Of a stretch of 59,235 nucleotides of DNA, positions 1 through 7,525 are shown one piece after another; position 1 is the first letter of the stretch; every line of letters starts with the position of its first letter. The notes beneath the pieces were generated by a model that was given only the letters and a program-made list of their open reading frames with translations, had not been told where the DNA came from and searched no databases. The stretch is taken from assembly GCA_016342325.1 (NCBI GenBank), contig JAEINR010000027.1:1-59235 (forward strand), in the 5' to 3' direction. This DNA comes from Desulfobacterium sp. Its GTDB lineage: Bacteria; Desulfobacterota; Desulfobacteria; Desulfobacterales; Desulfobacteraceae. A program made the position numbers and the translations under genes.

Positions 1-366
1 GTTCGTGTCCCGTAGTTTTTTGATTTGAAGAACAATCAGATTTTACAGCATGAATGACTAAGCCGAACATTTACATCCAATCACAAGAAATTTCTGATGA
101 ATCAATCGGTTACGACAGTCACCTTCACCACCAGGAATAGCCTGTATCAACGGAATACTGCAATCTGCCGCTGAAATCAGCGTGGCCCAAAGCAGTCGCC
201 ACGGCTTCACAGGCGGGTTGATGAACAGGAGTGTCCTCGATGACGCTGAGTGTAGCCATAATGAAAATTTTTACCAGGCGCTAAGGCTTATGAAACTCCT
301 TGAAAAAATACACAAAACCCTGTATGTGCTTCTCGGGATTTGACATTTTAAAGGAGAGCACACCCA
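1..366. other. Left-edge stretch without a convincing gene
   Basis: No recognisable gene. A 44-codon minus-strand frame (125-259) is open, but it has no recognised similarity or clear ribosome site. The last 20 bases carry the ribosome binding site of the HU-like gene. The stretch may be decayed mobile DNA like the region to its right; that is inference. Confidence 0.4.
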
Positions 367-657
367 TTGAACAAACTTGAACTGATACAGGAACTCAAAA
401 AAAGAGCGGATTTAACCAGGCAAGAAGCCACTGCGGTTGTGGCAATTTTCATCGAAGACTTGACCAATGCCCTTGCAAATGGTGACAGAGTCGAAATCAG
501 GGGCCTGTGTTCCTTCTATGTAAAGGATTACAAATCATATACCGGTCGGAACCCCAAGACAGGGAAAAAGGTTCAAGTTCCCGGTAAAAAATTGCCCTTC
601 TTCAAGTGTGGTAAGGACTTGAGGAAGCGTGTTGATTACAAAGGGAAAAAACGATGA
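367..657 (+). CDS. HU/IHF-family DNA-binding protein
   Basis: This is a histone-like nucleoid protein of 96 residues, the usual HU/IHF length, expected to bind and bend DNA as a dimer. The N-terminal helical part (1-45) reads as a typical dimerisation region. The beta-arm signature GRNPKTGKKV is seen near residues 60-69, with a basic tail. The start is a TTG at 367, preceded by AAGGAGA about nine bases upstream; no ATG fits the family N-terminus. Its stop overlaps the next start (ATGA), so the two are probably translationally coupled. It may be accessory rather than the housekeeping HU, because decayed mobile DNA lies nearby. Confidence 0.88.
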   Translation: MNKLELIQELKKRADLTRQEATAVVAIFIEDLTNALANGDRVEIRGLCSFYVKDYKSYTGRNPKTGKKVQVPGKKLPFFKCGKDLRKRVDYKGKKR

Positions 658-956
658 GGTTCGATACAGAACCAACCGGATATGAAAAGACAATCCTTTC
701 TGACCTTCAAGGTGCCTGGTATATTTTCCGCCAAACGGTTGTTGATAGTGCAGGTTTTCAGGGTTGGAAAAAGGTCCTTTTCCATACAGACGAGGCTATG
801 AGTTGGGAGACGGTCAGAAACTTGAAGTTAATGCCGCCGCTGGTCCTTATCATCCGTAATCTTTGTTCCCAGGGGAATGCCCCAGAAGAGGTGTTGTTGG
901 CTCTGAATGCGATCCATGAACTCCTTGAAGAGACTCTTCAAGAATATCCCAGTTGA
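654..956 (+). CDS. Hypothetical protein, coupled to the HU-like gene
   Basis: This is a 100-residue protein that I do not recognise. It begins in a four-base ATGA overlap with the upstream HU-like gene, which supports translation of both. It is moderately acidic, with a predicted amphipathic helical C-terminal half containing the run ALNAIHELLEETLQE. There is no signal peptide or membrane segment. Co-transcription with the HU-like gene is inferred from the overlap; no function can be assigned. Confidence 0.55.
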   Translation: MRFDTEPTGYEKTILSDLQGAWYIFRQTVVDSAGFQGWKKVLFHTDEAMSWETVRNLKLMPPLVLIIRNLCSQGNAPEEVLLALNAIHELLEETLQEYPS

Positions 957-1036
957 AGGGATTGTGAAGCAGTGGGTACCCCATTTTATTGCAAACCAAT
1001 TCTGCTCGCCGAGAAACCAAGTCAAGGAAAAGAACT

Positions 1037-1960
1037 ATGGAAATCCAAGATATGAACCAGGAAGAAAAAGAACAAAAAATTAAAGAGATACTGGAATCCT
1101 TCAGCATATTTGATGGTAAATACAAAAAAGAAGAAGTTGATGCTGCCATTGAATTAAAAGAGGAGATTACACCCCATCTGATAAAGATACTCGAAAATAT
1201 TATTGATGACCCCCATCACTATTCGAAAGAATCTACCTTTGACCATATTTATGCTGTGATGTTGCTGGGACATTTTAAAGAACCCAAAGCGCACAAAGTT
1301 ATAGTTGATATTTTCAGTTTGCCGCCTGACCTTCCCCATTGTTTTTTTGGTGAGATTCTTACAAGCGACCTGCCAACTTTATTAGTGAATACTTGTGATG
1401 GGTCTGTGGAATTAATTAAATCTTTGATTGTAAATAAAGAAGCTTACGACTTCTGTCGAGGTTCTGCCAGTGAAGCTCTGGCGTATGCTGCTATCAAAGG
1501 TTATGTCTCCAGGGAAGAAGTTCTTACTTACTTGTCATCATTATTTACTGGAACTGAAGCAGAAAAAGGTTCAGCTTTCTGGGGGGTATTGGCTAATACT
1601 GCCTGTGATTTATATCCCGCCGAAATTATAGATACAATTAGGAAAGGATATAATGATGGCATCATTGATCCTATGTCGATTAATATAGATGATTTTGAAC
1701 ATGATCTGAAGCTTGGTAAAGACAAATGCCTTGAACAATTAAAAAGGGATGTCGAGAATAGAAGCTTAGATGACTTCCACGCAAGTATGTCTTGGTGGGC
1801 TTGCTTCAGAGAAAAATCAGGGTTTTCGTCAGCTGCTTACGGTGTGCCACCTAACGGAAAAGCCTTAAATCAGGCTAAAAAATCTCAGAAAAAAATAACT
1901 TTCTCAAAGAAGAAAAAGAAACTGGCCAAAGATTCCAAGAAGAAGAATAGACGTAAGTAG
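1037..1960 (+). CDS. DUF1186-family protein
   Basis: The 307-residue protein matches the DUF1186 pattern as I know it. It has an EEITPHLIKILE helix near residue 40, the HIYAVMLLGHFKEPKAH segment, then LTSDLPTLL, a CDGS turn and EALAYAAIKGYVSREEV, which suggests HEAT-like helical repeats. The ATG at 1037 is chosen because AAGGAAA lies seven bases upstream. A TTG 48 bases earlier would add a basic tail with no ribosome site. Many relatives end in a zinc-binding SEC-C motif. Here that is replaced by a lysine-rich tail of about 35 residues. The biochemical role of the family is unknown. Confidence 0.75.
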   Translation: MEIQDMNQEEKEQKIKEILESFSIFDGKYKKEEVDAAIELKEEITPHLIKILENIIDDPHHYSKESTFDHIYAVMLLGHFKEPKAHKVIVDIFSLPPDLPHCFFGEILTSDLPTLLVNTCDGSVELIKSLIVNKEAYDFCRGSASEALAYAAIKGYVSREEVLTYLSSLFTGTEAEKGSAFWGVLANTACDLYPAEIIDTIRKGYNDGIIDPMSINIDDFEHDLKLGKDKCLEQLKRDVENRSLDDFHASMSWWACFREKSGFSSAAYGVPPNGKALNQAKKSQKKITFSKKKKKLAKDSKKKNRRK

Positions 1961-2639
1961 ATCGGCAAATGGAGTGATGATAGTGTGGGAAAGGGAAAGA
2001 AAATTAAGTGAGTGTGGTGCAATAGGGTATGATACTGCGTTATTATGAATTTATTTAAAGTGGACCCCGGCAACCCGAAAACCAACTTTTTTTTACCGGG
2101 ACGGATTCTTTTTTATGCACATACGAATACCACCATATACCAACCAGGTGCATTGATCAATGATTCGGAAGTAGCTGTGACATCGTTTTTCGGCTGTCAT
2201 TTATGCCCGCTCATTTTCATCGCCTGCTCAGGAACGACATTCAAAACGAATTACGGTCCAGTGCCGCCGTGGTAAAATCAAATGATCGAATTGTCAAAGA
2301 TCAAAAGAAACCTCAAGCAAAATTCTAACCGGACACCACTGAAGATTATCAGAATTATATCGATTGGTTGAGTTGAGTCTTCATCCTCGACCATGTTGGC
2401 AGTTGATGCTTCATGCGACTCTTTATTGACATGTCGAACTGATTGTATTAAACAGACAGATCTGTTGACGCGTATGTGTGTTTTTATGATAGTATTGAAT
2501 GTGTTATTGGCCATTAATTAAAATAGTATTTATTAAAGAGATTGTGATTGAAAAATAATACTATTAAAATATAGGTTAGTTTTTTTACTTATTATTCAAA
2601 TAATATTTTGAATAAAACATAGAGTTGGTTGAGTTTGCC
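1961..2639. other. AT-rich gap with mobile-element debris
   Basis: No intact gene is seen. The middle holds a broken tyrosine-recombinase tail on the minus strand, listed separately. The last 130 bases are very AT-rich and include a short inverted repeat (ATTCAAA/TTTGAAT) that may be promoter DNA for the phosphodiesterase gene. The rest shows nothing I can name. Confidence 0.45.
2151..2280 (-). pseudogene. Decayed tyrosine recombinase C-terminus
   Basis: Read leftward, one frame gives DFTTAALDRNSF. After a frameshift, PEQAMKMSGHK follows, then a stop. This resembles the DFRRTA...GVPEQ.AMKMSGHKT block of phage integrases, which carries the catalytic H-x-x-R and GHK region. The expected RY active-site segment is only hinted at in a third frame. 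The fragment is short and broken twice, so it is not functional. It may be a relic of an earlier element at this locus. The call rests on one motif and stays tentative. Confidence 0.35.
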
Positions 2640-3344
2640 ATGATTAAATTATTCGCCCATCGTGGTTCTCCTGAAAAAGAACCAGAAAATACTATTGTAT
2701 CCTTTAAAAGGGCTATCCGCGAGAAGGCTGAGTGGATTGAGTTTGATGTCCGGAAAGGAAAAAAGAAGCATCTCTATGTCGTTCACGATGACAATCTTCA
2801 GCGGATAGCCGGGCATGATATTTCACTGAAGAAAGCTAATTTTACAGAAGTACGAAAAGTTAGGCTTGGTTCCAAGGATGAGAGAATCCCTCTTTTAGAA
2901 GAAGTGCTTCTTCTCGCAAAGGATACCGAGATGATGCTCAATATTGAGTTGAAGGAAAAGCACCTGGAAAGAGAAATCGTTGATATGATAGAACACTATG
3001 AAATGTCGTCACAGATTATCATTTCATCGTTTTATCATCTGCCTCTTCTTGTTCTTGCTGACTACAGGCCAAAATTGAAGACAGCTCTTCTTATAGATGA
3101 ACCACCGGCAGACCTGAAAGCCCAGCTTATCGAAACAAAGGTTAATTATCTTCATCCCAATATTGATCTTCTTACTGATGAAACGGTGAAGATTGCACGT
3201 TCTCTACGAAAAAAGATAAATCCTTTTACTGTCAACAGTAAAAAGAATCTTAAGAAAGCGCTTGAATATAAAGTACATGGGATTTTCACGAACAGGGTAC
3301 CGTATATGCGTAAGGCGTTGAAAGAGATGGGTTGTGAAGATTAG
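2640..3344 (+). CDS. Glycerophosphodiester phosphodiesterase family protein
   Basis: This 234-residue protein has the GDPD TIM-barrel signatures: AHRG (His7, Arg8), PENT (16-19), EFDVR with Glu34 and Asp36 as metal ligands, VHDD with His49, and NIELKEK in the middle. The family hydrolyses glycerophosphodiesters to glycerol-3-phosphate and an alcohol. There is no signal peptide, so a cytosolic enzyme is likely. The ATG at 2640 starts right at the first strand; a TTG five codons upstream is possible. The gene stands alone between decayed mobile DNA and the attachment repeat. Substrate is not predictable. Confidence 0.87.
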   Translation: MIKLFAHRGSPEKEPENTIVSFKRAIREKAEWIEFDVRKGKKKHLYVVHDDNLQRIAGHDISLKKANFTEVRKVRLGSKDERIPLLEEVLLLAKDTEMMLNIELKEKHLEREIVDMIEHYEMSSQIIISSFYHLPLLVLADYRPKLKTALLIDEPPADLKAQLIETKVNYLHPNIDLLTDETVKIARSLRKKINPFTVNSKKNLKKALEYKVHGIFTNRVPYMRKALKEMGCED

Positions 3345-3360
3345 ATGTTGAGTCAGGAGA

Positions 3361-3466
3361 ACGGCATCCCTGGCAGAACTTAAAGTGCAATGGATGAACC
3401 GGACGGGCAGGCCGTAATTAATGAAACCGGCCTAGCCACACTGTCATTGCTGGTGGCCGAATCCGC
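3361..3466 (+). pseudogene. Deleted fragment of a RhuM/Fic gene
   Basis: The first 42 bases match 5761-5802 of the intact RhuM/Fic gene in this window. The rest matches 6034-6100 of the same gene, so about 230 internal bases are missing at the join. The fragment lies outside the left attachment repeat of the present element. It is therefore most simply a relic of an earlier, related insertion at the same tRNA locus. Confidence 0.7.
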
Positions 3467-3480
3467 AATTAAAATTCAAA

Positions 3481-3515
3481 AGCAGACATAGGATTAACCT
3501 ACGGCTGCTTTTTTT
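3481..3515 (+). terminator. Probable rho-independent terminator
   Basis: An interrupted stem (AGCAG..TAGG paired with CCTA..CTGCT) is followed by seven T residues. It follows the RhuM/Fic fragment and may have come with it. Confidence 0.5.
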
Positions 3516-3577
3516 ATTAGATAGGGAGTGGGTTTATAATTCTGGCACATGCTATTTGTTGACCTCTCATTCCCATG

Positions 3578-3684
3578 AACTAAAAAAGGCTTCCAGCGAA
3601 ACCGCTGAAAGCCTTTATATTCGATGGTACCGGAGGAGAGACTTGAACTCTCAAGGGCCGAAGCCCGGAGGATTTTGAGTCCTC
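3578..3684. repeat. Left attachment repeat, truncated tRNA-Leu copy
   Basis: 107 bases match 20484-20590 with two differences, near 3602 and 3624. The repeat covers the tRNA 3' part from the anticodon arm to CCA and the hairpin terminator of the tRNA. Here the tRNA 5' part is missing, so this copy is not a gene. It is the left boundary created when the element integrated. Confidence 0.9.
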
Positions 3685-3736
3685 AAACACCCCTTTTTAC
3701 CTTGTTTTACCAAACCCTACAAAACACGATCAACCC

Positions 3737-3765
3737 TTGACAATAAGGGCTTTCAGCATCATAGT
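3737..3765 (+). promoter_or_regulatory. Candidate sigma70-type promoter for the integrase
   Basis: TTGACA at 3737-3742 is followed after 17 bases by CATAGT at 3760-3765. It lies between the left attachment repeat and the integrase start. Only the motif match supports it. Confidence 0.35.
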
Positions 3766-3810
3766 GCCCCATATGAAGCTTAACAAAACTTTATACAATT
3801 TTATCTGTCG

Positions 3811-3831
3811 GGGTTGCTATGGGGTTGCTAG
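3811..3831 (+). repeat. Candidate integrase arm-type site, left
   Basis: A 21-base segment containing GGGTTGCTATGGGG recurs at 20452-20472 with one mismatch. Both lie just inside the two element ends in direct orientation, so in the excised circle they would flank the core on both sides. The left copy overlaps the integrase start codon at 3819. The unit itself is a doubled GGGTTGCT. Confidence 0.45.
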
Positions 3832-5090
3832 CTGACAACAACCCTAAAGGGGGAAAGGTGCGATTGACAAAGGGTTTCGTCGACAAACAAAAATTTTCGA
3901 CCGGTTCCAAGGTTGCTATACACTGGGATTCTGAGGTCAAGGGTTACGGCATTAAAATTTCGGCAACAAAAAAAGTGTACATAGCGCAGGCAAAAATCAA
4001 GGGTAAATCCAAACGAATAACCATAGGGACCCATGGTAAAATAACTGAAGCACAGGCACGAGAGATGGCCAAAAAAGCCCTCGTTGAGATATTAAATGGT
4101 ATAGACCCCAATGCGGAAAAACGAAAAGACAAAGTCCAGGCAGTGTCCCTTGAACAGGTTGTCCAATCATATCTTAAAGCTAAATCTCTGAAACCTCTTT
4201 CCGTGAAAGATATCAACACCCACCTAAACCTTAATTTCAAAGACTGGAAAGACCGGCCACTTTCAAAGATCACCCGGGCTCAAGTCAAAAAGCGCTTTCA
4301 AGAGATCACCAAGCGGTCACCGGCACAGGCCAACCAGGCATTTAGAGTTTTCCGGGCGCTTTGGAACTATGCGATCGCTGAATATCGGGATCCAGATGAT
4401 CAACCGATCTTTGGAGAGAACCCTGTCAATATCCTTTCAGACCAAAAGCTGTGGAATACTGTAAAATCGAGAGATACAAAGATTCCATTGAACAAGATGG
4501 GTGAAGCCTGGAACATCATCCAAGGATTACGAACTTCACCGATACAGACAACCGCAAGCCGAACCATAGCAGATGCCACAGCCTTTATCCTGCTTACCGG
4601 GTGTCGCTTAAATGAAGCGGCCTCCCTCACATGGGACCGGGTGAACACAGAAGAACAATGGTGGCACCTGGATGATCCTAAAAATGGACGGTCAATAACA
4701 TTTCCCCTGTCTGAGCTTGCGTGCAAGATTTTGAACGAAAGGCCCCGAACAAATGAATTTGTCTTTACATCACGGAGCAAGACCGGGCATATCACAGAAA
4801 TCAGAACTCCCATGAAAAAGATATCAGCCAGCATAGGCGAAACAGTATCCGCCCATGACCTGAGACGAACGTTTATAGCCATTGCCTTGAATAATCAAAT
4901 CGAGCTTTGGAAAGCGAAGCTCCTACTCAATCATCAAGAATCCGGGGTCACCGTCAAGCATTACATTGAAACTTCTGATTTAAAATATTTCAAGCCAGAG
5001 GTAAATACCATTGCCGAATGGATTGTTGAACAAGCGAAGATTGCCAAAATTGATAATATTATCCCCATGGCAAACAGAAAGCGGGCATAA
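3819..5090 (+). CDS. Tyrosine-type site-specific integrase
   Basis: The 423-residue protein has the P4-type integrase layout: an N-terminal DUF4102-like arm-binding domain (about 15-100), a core-binding domain (110-200) and a catalytic domain. Catalytic residues visible are Arg263 (TGCRLNEA), probably Lys288, His346 and Arg349 in AHDLRRTF, His372 (LLNHQ) and the nucleophile Tyr382 (VKHYIET). It should recombine the tRNA-Leu core repeats for integration and excision. It lies at the left end, transcribed away from the attachment site, as is usual. No ribosome site is obvious, and the start codon lies inside a repeated candidate arm site that could allow autoregulation. Confidence 0.93.
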   Translation: MGLLADNNPKGGKVRLTKGFVDKQKFSTGSKVAIHWDSEVKGYGIKISATKKVYIAQAKIKGKSKRITIGTHGKITEAQAREMAKKALVEILNGIDPNAEKRKDKVQAVSLEQVVQSYLKAKSLKPLSVKDINTHLNLNFKDWKDRPLSKITRAQVKKRFQEITKRSPAQANQAFRVFRALWNYAIAEYRDPDDQPIFGENPVNILSDQKLWNTVKSRDTKIPLNKMGEAWNIIQGLRTSPIQTTASRTIADATAFILLTGCRLNEAASLTWDRVNTEEQWWHLDDPKNGRSITFPLSELACKILNERPRTNEFVFTSRSKTGHITEIRTPMKKISASIGETVSAHDLRRTFIAIALNNQIELWKAKLLLNHQESGVTVKHYIETSDLKYFKPEVNTIAEWIVEQAKIAKIDNIIPMANRKRA

Positions 5091-5163
5091 GGCATGAATG
5101 TTGAAGCCACTACCATTTCAAGTCATGGAGTATGTTTAAGAACCGGAAACAGGGACATAAACA

Positions 5164-6183
5164 ATGATTGAAGCCGGGCAGATTGAAATTTACCAAACGG
5201 ATGACGGCCAGACCCAAATACAAGTGCGCCTTGAACAGGACACTATCTGGCTATCCCAGGCCCAGATGGCCAAGGTGTTTGATAAGGATTCAGACACCAT
5301 TGGATTGCATCTTAAAAACATTTATGAATCAGGAGAGTTGGACAAATCCTCAACTACCGAGGAATCTTCGGTAGTTCGAATGGAAGGCAAGCGTAAGGTT
5401 CGCCGGAAAATTCAATTCTATAATCTGGATGCCGTCATCTCTGTTGGATATCGGGTTAACTCCAAAATGGGAACCCGGTTCCGAATTTGGGCAACCCAAC
5501 GACTGAAAGACTACCTGGTTCAGGGGTATGCCATCAACCGGCAACGATTCGATCAGAACGCCGCCGAACTGCAGCAGGCCCTGTCTCTTATCCAAAAGAC
5601 AGCACGCTCCCCTGCCCTGGCAACGGATATGGGCCGGGGCCTGGTGGATATCATGGGCCGGTATACCCAGACCTTTCTCTGGCTCCAACAATATGACGAG
5701 GGATTATTGGAAGCCCCGAAAGGTCAGCCAGGGGGAAGCCTGGCATCTCCCGAAAATGCAACGGCATCCCTGGCAGAACTTAAAATGCAATTGATGAACC
5801 GGGGAGAAGCTTCAGACCTGTTTGCACGGCCATCCCGGGCGGACAGCCTGGCCGGAATATTCGGCAACCTTGATCAAAGCGCATTTGGGGAACCGGCATA
5901 TCCCACCATTGAGAGCAAAGCGGCCCATCTGCTTTATTTCATCGTGAAAAACCATCCGTTCATTGACGGCAACAAACGCAGCGGTGCATTTTTATTCGTG
6001 GATTTTCTCCACAGAAATGGCCGATTGCTGAATCCGGACGGACACCCCGTGATCAATGAAACCGGCTTGGCCGCTTTGACACTTCTGGTGGCCGAATCCG
6101 CCCCTGACCAAAAAGATACCCTTATCAAACTGATAATGAACCTGTTGTGCGCCCCTGGTCATAAAGAGGATTCCAAGATTTAA
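5164..6183 (+). CDS. RhuM-Fic/Doc fusion protein
   Basis: The 339-residue protein has an N-terminal RhuM-type region (about 1-130) with IWLSQAQMAKVFD and FYNLDAVISVGYRV. The C-terminal Fic/Doc domain has HPFIDGNKRSGAF at 264-276. His264, Asp268, Gly269, Asn270, Lys271 and Arg272 complete the HxFx(D/N)GNxR motif. The Fic fold transfers AMP or phosphate onto proteins; Doc-like motifs are often toxins. No antitoxin is obvious, so inhibition may come from the RhuM part, the neighbouring gene or the structured RNA downstream. A deleted copy of the same gene lies outside the element at 3361-3466. Confidence 0.88.
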   Translation: MIEAGQIEIYQTDDGQTQIQVRLEQDTIWLSQAQMAKVFDKDSDTIGLHLKNIYESGELDKSSTTEESSVVRMEGKRKVRRKIQFYNLDAVISVGYRVNSKMGTRFRIWATQRLKDYLVQGYAINRQRFDQNAAELQQALSLIQKTARSPALATDMGRGLVDIMGRYTQTFLWLQQYDEGLLEAPKGQPGGSLASPENATASLAELKMQLMNRGEASDLFARPSRADSLAGIFGNLDQSAFGEPAYPTIESKAAHLLYFIVKNHPFIDGNKRSGAFLFVDFLHRNGRLLNPDGHPVINETGLAALTLLVAESAPDQKDTLIKLIMNLLCAPGHKEDSKI

Positions 6184-6212
6184 CCAGATAGTGAAGAGGC
6201 ATAATAGACTTT

Positions 6213-6281
6213 CCATGGGGATAGAGCCGGGTTCGCTACCCGGCTTGACAAGGCGGCAATCCTGAGCCGTTTTCCCCATGG
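6213..6281 (+). ncRNA. Candidate three-way-junction structured RNA
   Basis: A 9-bp outer stem (CCATGGGGA 6213-6221 with TCCCCATGG 6273-6281) encloses two hairpins. One has a 7-bp stem and a 7-base loop (AGCCGGG 6225-6231 with CCCGGCT 6239-6245). The other has a 4-bp stem (CGGC 6254-6257 with GCCG 6266-6269). It sits in the 140-base gap between the Fic gene and the next gene. No T run follows, so it is not a simple terminator. Transcription and function are unknown. Confidence 0.4.
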
Positions 6282-6323
6282 TTCTTTAATCAGGTATCAT
6301 CTTGCAGGAAGGATAGATTCAAA

Positions 6324-6911
6324 ATGACAGATGAACTTTTTAAATTTATTTCAGGCAAAAGCTTAATGAAACGATGGGATATAGGTGCTGTGGAATTGGA
6401 GCAGCTTTGCAATCGTTTTATCGAGGTTTATTCCATTGAAAGAAACCCAGTAGAAACTAACCATGGTGTTGATGAGGCCGGACCATATAAAGTAGAAAAA
6501 TTAAACACAGATACCATTATTGGTGTCCAACCCGCAATGTGTCCTACGACGATTGAAAGGTTAGAATCCGCTGTTTTTCTAATGGAAGACATCGAAAATC
6601 TTGAAAATAAATATCCAGAACTTTCATTAGATGCGTTCACAAAAACACAGGCCCGAGAGCTTGGAAAACTTAGACGAAAAAAAGAGGACTCCGAAACGGC
6701 ATTAAAGGCCGCAATTAAAATTGGGCGGTGGTTAGAAACAGACAACACCAAATATAAAGTAACAAAAACAAATTTAAAAGAATTCATACAAAATTTTTTC
6801 CCTGATATTTATGGAAAAACCATGGTTAACAGGCTATGGGAAGCAATCCCAGATGATATAAAGAATAATGGTGGGAATCCTAAACAACCCATGGAAGATT
6901 CAATGAATTAA
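6324..6911 (+). CDS. Hypothetical protein downstream of Fic
   Basis: The 195-residue soluble protein is not recognised. The ATG is preceded by AGGAAGGA. The N-terminus reads like a short winged-helix-like segment (SLMKRWDIGAVELEQLC). A basic helix at about 110-130 (TKTQARELGKLRRKKEDSE) and a C-terminal FPDIYGKTMVNRLWEAIP resemble uncharacterised island proteins I have seen in Desulfobacterota. It is followed by a good terminator, so Fic, the structured RNA and this gene may form one unit. A regulatory or antitoxin role is only a possibility. Confidence 0.6.
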   Translation: MTDELFKFISGKSLMKRWDIGAVELEQLCNRFIEVYSIERNPVETNHGVDEAGPYKVEKLNTDTIIGVQPAMCPTTIERLESAVFLMEDIENLENKYPELSLDAFTKTQARELGKLRRKKEDSETALKAAIKIGRWLETDNTKYKVTKTNLKEFIQNFFPDIYGKTMVNRLWEAIPDDIKNNGGNPKQPMEDSMN

Positions 6912-6970
6912 TCGAAAATAAGGCTTGGTCACAAAACCGACCACAATACATTCCGGACGAACAAGATAGA

Positions 6971-7010
6971 GGCTGGTTCTTTTTTTACTGAAAGAGGACC
7001 GGCCTTTTTT
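6971..7010 (+). terminator. Rho-independent terminator
   Basis: GGCTGGTTC (6971-6979) pairs with GGACCGGCC (6996-7004), two pairs being G-U, followed by six Ts. It ends the Fic-region transcription unit. Confidence 0.75.
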
Positions 7011-7059
7011 ATTTTTTTATCATTGCAAACCATTCCAATACTTAAATAGTCAGGGTGAA

Positions 7060-7095
7060 GGGGTACAATCGTTAAGGGGTAGGGGGTGGTAGGGG
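7060..7095 (+). promoter_or_regulatory. G-tract cluster, possible G-quadruplex
   Basis: Four runs of four or five Gs (7060-7063, 7076-7079, 7082-7086, 7092-7095) lie on the plus strand about 100 bases before the AlpA-like gene. The spacing would allow a G-quadruplex. No function is shown. Confidence 0.3.
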
Positions 7096-7110
7096 TTTTC
7101 AACACCATAT

Positions 7111-7164
7111 TTTTGCTTTAAATATTCATATAATTTCAAACAGAAGCATCATGCTAAAGCAAAA
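7111..7164. promoter_or_regulatory. Inverted repeats upstream of the AlpA-like gene
   Basis: TTTTGCTTTA (7111-7120) and TAAAGCAAAA (7155-7164) are exact inverted repeats. Inside them is the near-palindrome AGCATCATGCT (7145-7155). The position 31 bases before the regulator's start suggests an operator, possibly autoregulatory. Confidence 0.4.
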
Positions 7165-7194
7165 CATATCAACCCATAGAAAAGGAAAAAACGA

Positions 7195-7416
7195 ATGAAC
7201 GCTCTTGATTTTAAGAATACGGCGGAAGCGGCAAAAATATTGGGATTGAAAAAGGGAACACTTGAGGTATGGCGGTATCAAGGCAAAGGTCCCCTTTTCC
7301 ATAAGATCGGAAGATTGGTCCGTTACTCTGAGGCAGACATTGAAGCCTTCATTAATGGCAGTCGCCGTATGTCAACAAGTGATACCGGGAAATGCCATGC
7401 AGATACCCTGGGATAA
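7195..7416 (+). CDS. AlpA-like helix-turn-helix protein
   Basis: The 73-residue protein is a MerR-type winged helix of the AlpA/excisionase class. NTAEAAKILGLKKGTLEVWRYQ forms helix-turn-helix residues about 8-29. GPLFHKIGRLVRYSEADIEAFI is the typical wing and last helix. Such proteins control excision or replication genes in satellites. AAAAGGAAAA lies just upstream of the ATG. An inverted-repeat operator candidate precedes the gene and the replication protein follows. Whether it acts as excisionase or as transcription activator cannot be told. Confidence 0.8.
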   Translation: MNALDFKNTAEAAKILGLKKGTLEVWRYQGKGPLFHKIGRLVRYSEADIEAFINGSRRMSTSDTGKCHADTLG

Positions 7417-7525
7417 AAGCAATACCGGAACCTGGACAGAAAACCGGGCAATGGGTCTTGATATCCCTTATGAATCTTTTAACAACGGGAACTTCAAGGC
7501 TGTTGTTGAAAATTTAGGAGCATGA
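7397..7525 (+). CDS. Possible 42-residue small protein
   Basis: This short frame overlaps the end of the AlpA-like gene by 20 bases and stops three bases before the replication gene, as TGA then ATG. Its translation is plausible (MQIPWDKSNTGTWTENR at the start). There is only a weak GGGAAA upstream and no recognised relatives. It may instead be a non-coding joint between the two genes. Confidence 0.25.
   Translation: MQIPWDKSNTGTWTENRAMGLDIPYESFNNGNFKAVVENLGA

Noticed and set aside
2278-2514. 78-codon minus-strand frame
   Set aside because: No ribosome site or family pattern, and it lies in AT-rich decayed DNA.
3625-3684. Second tRNA-Leu gene
   Set aside because: Only the 3' 60 bases of the tRNA are present; the acceptor 5' strand and D arm are missing. 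It is the attachment-site copy.
6213-6281. Hammerhead or other known ribozyme
   Set aside because: A three-way junction is present, but the CUGAUGA and GAAA core of a hammerhead is absent and no other ribozyme motif was recognised.
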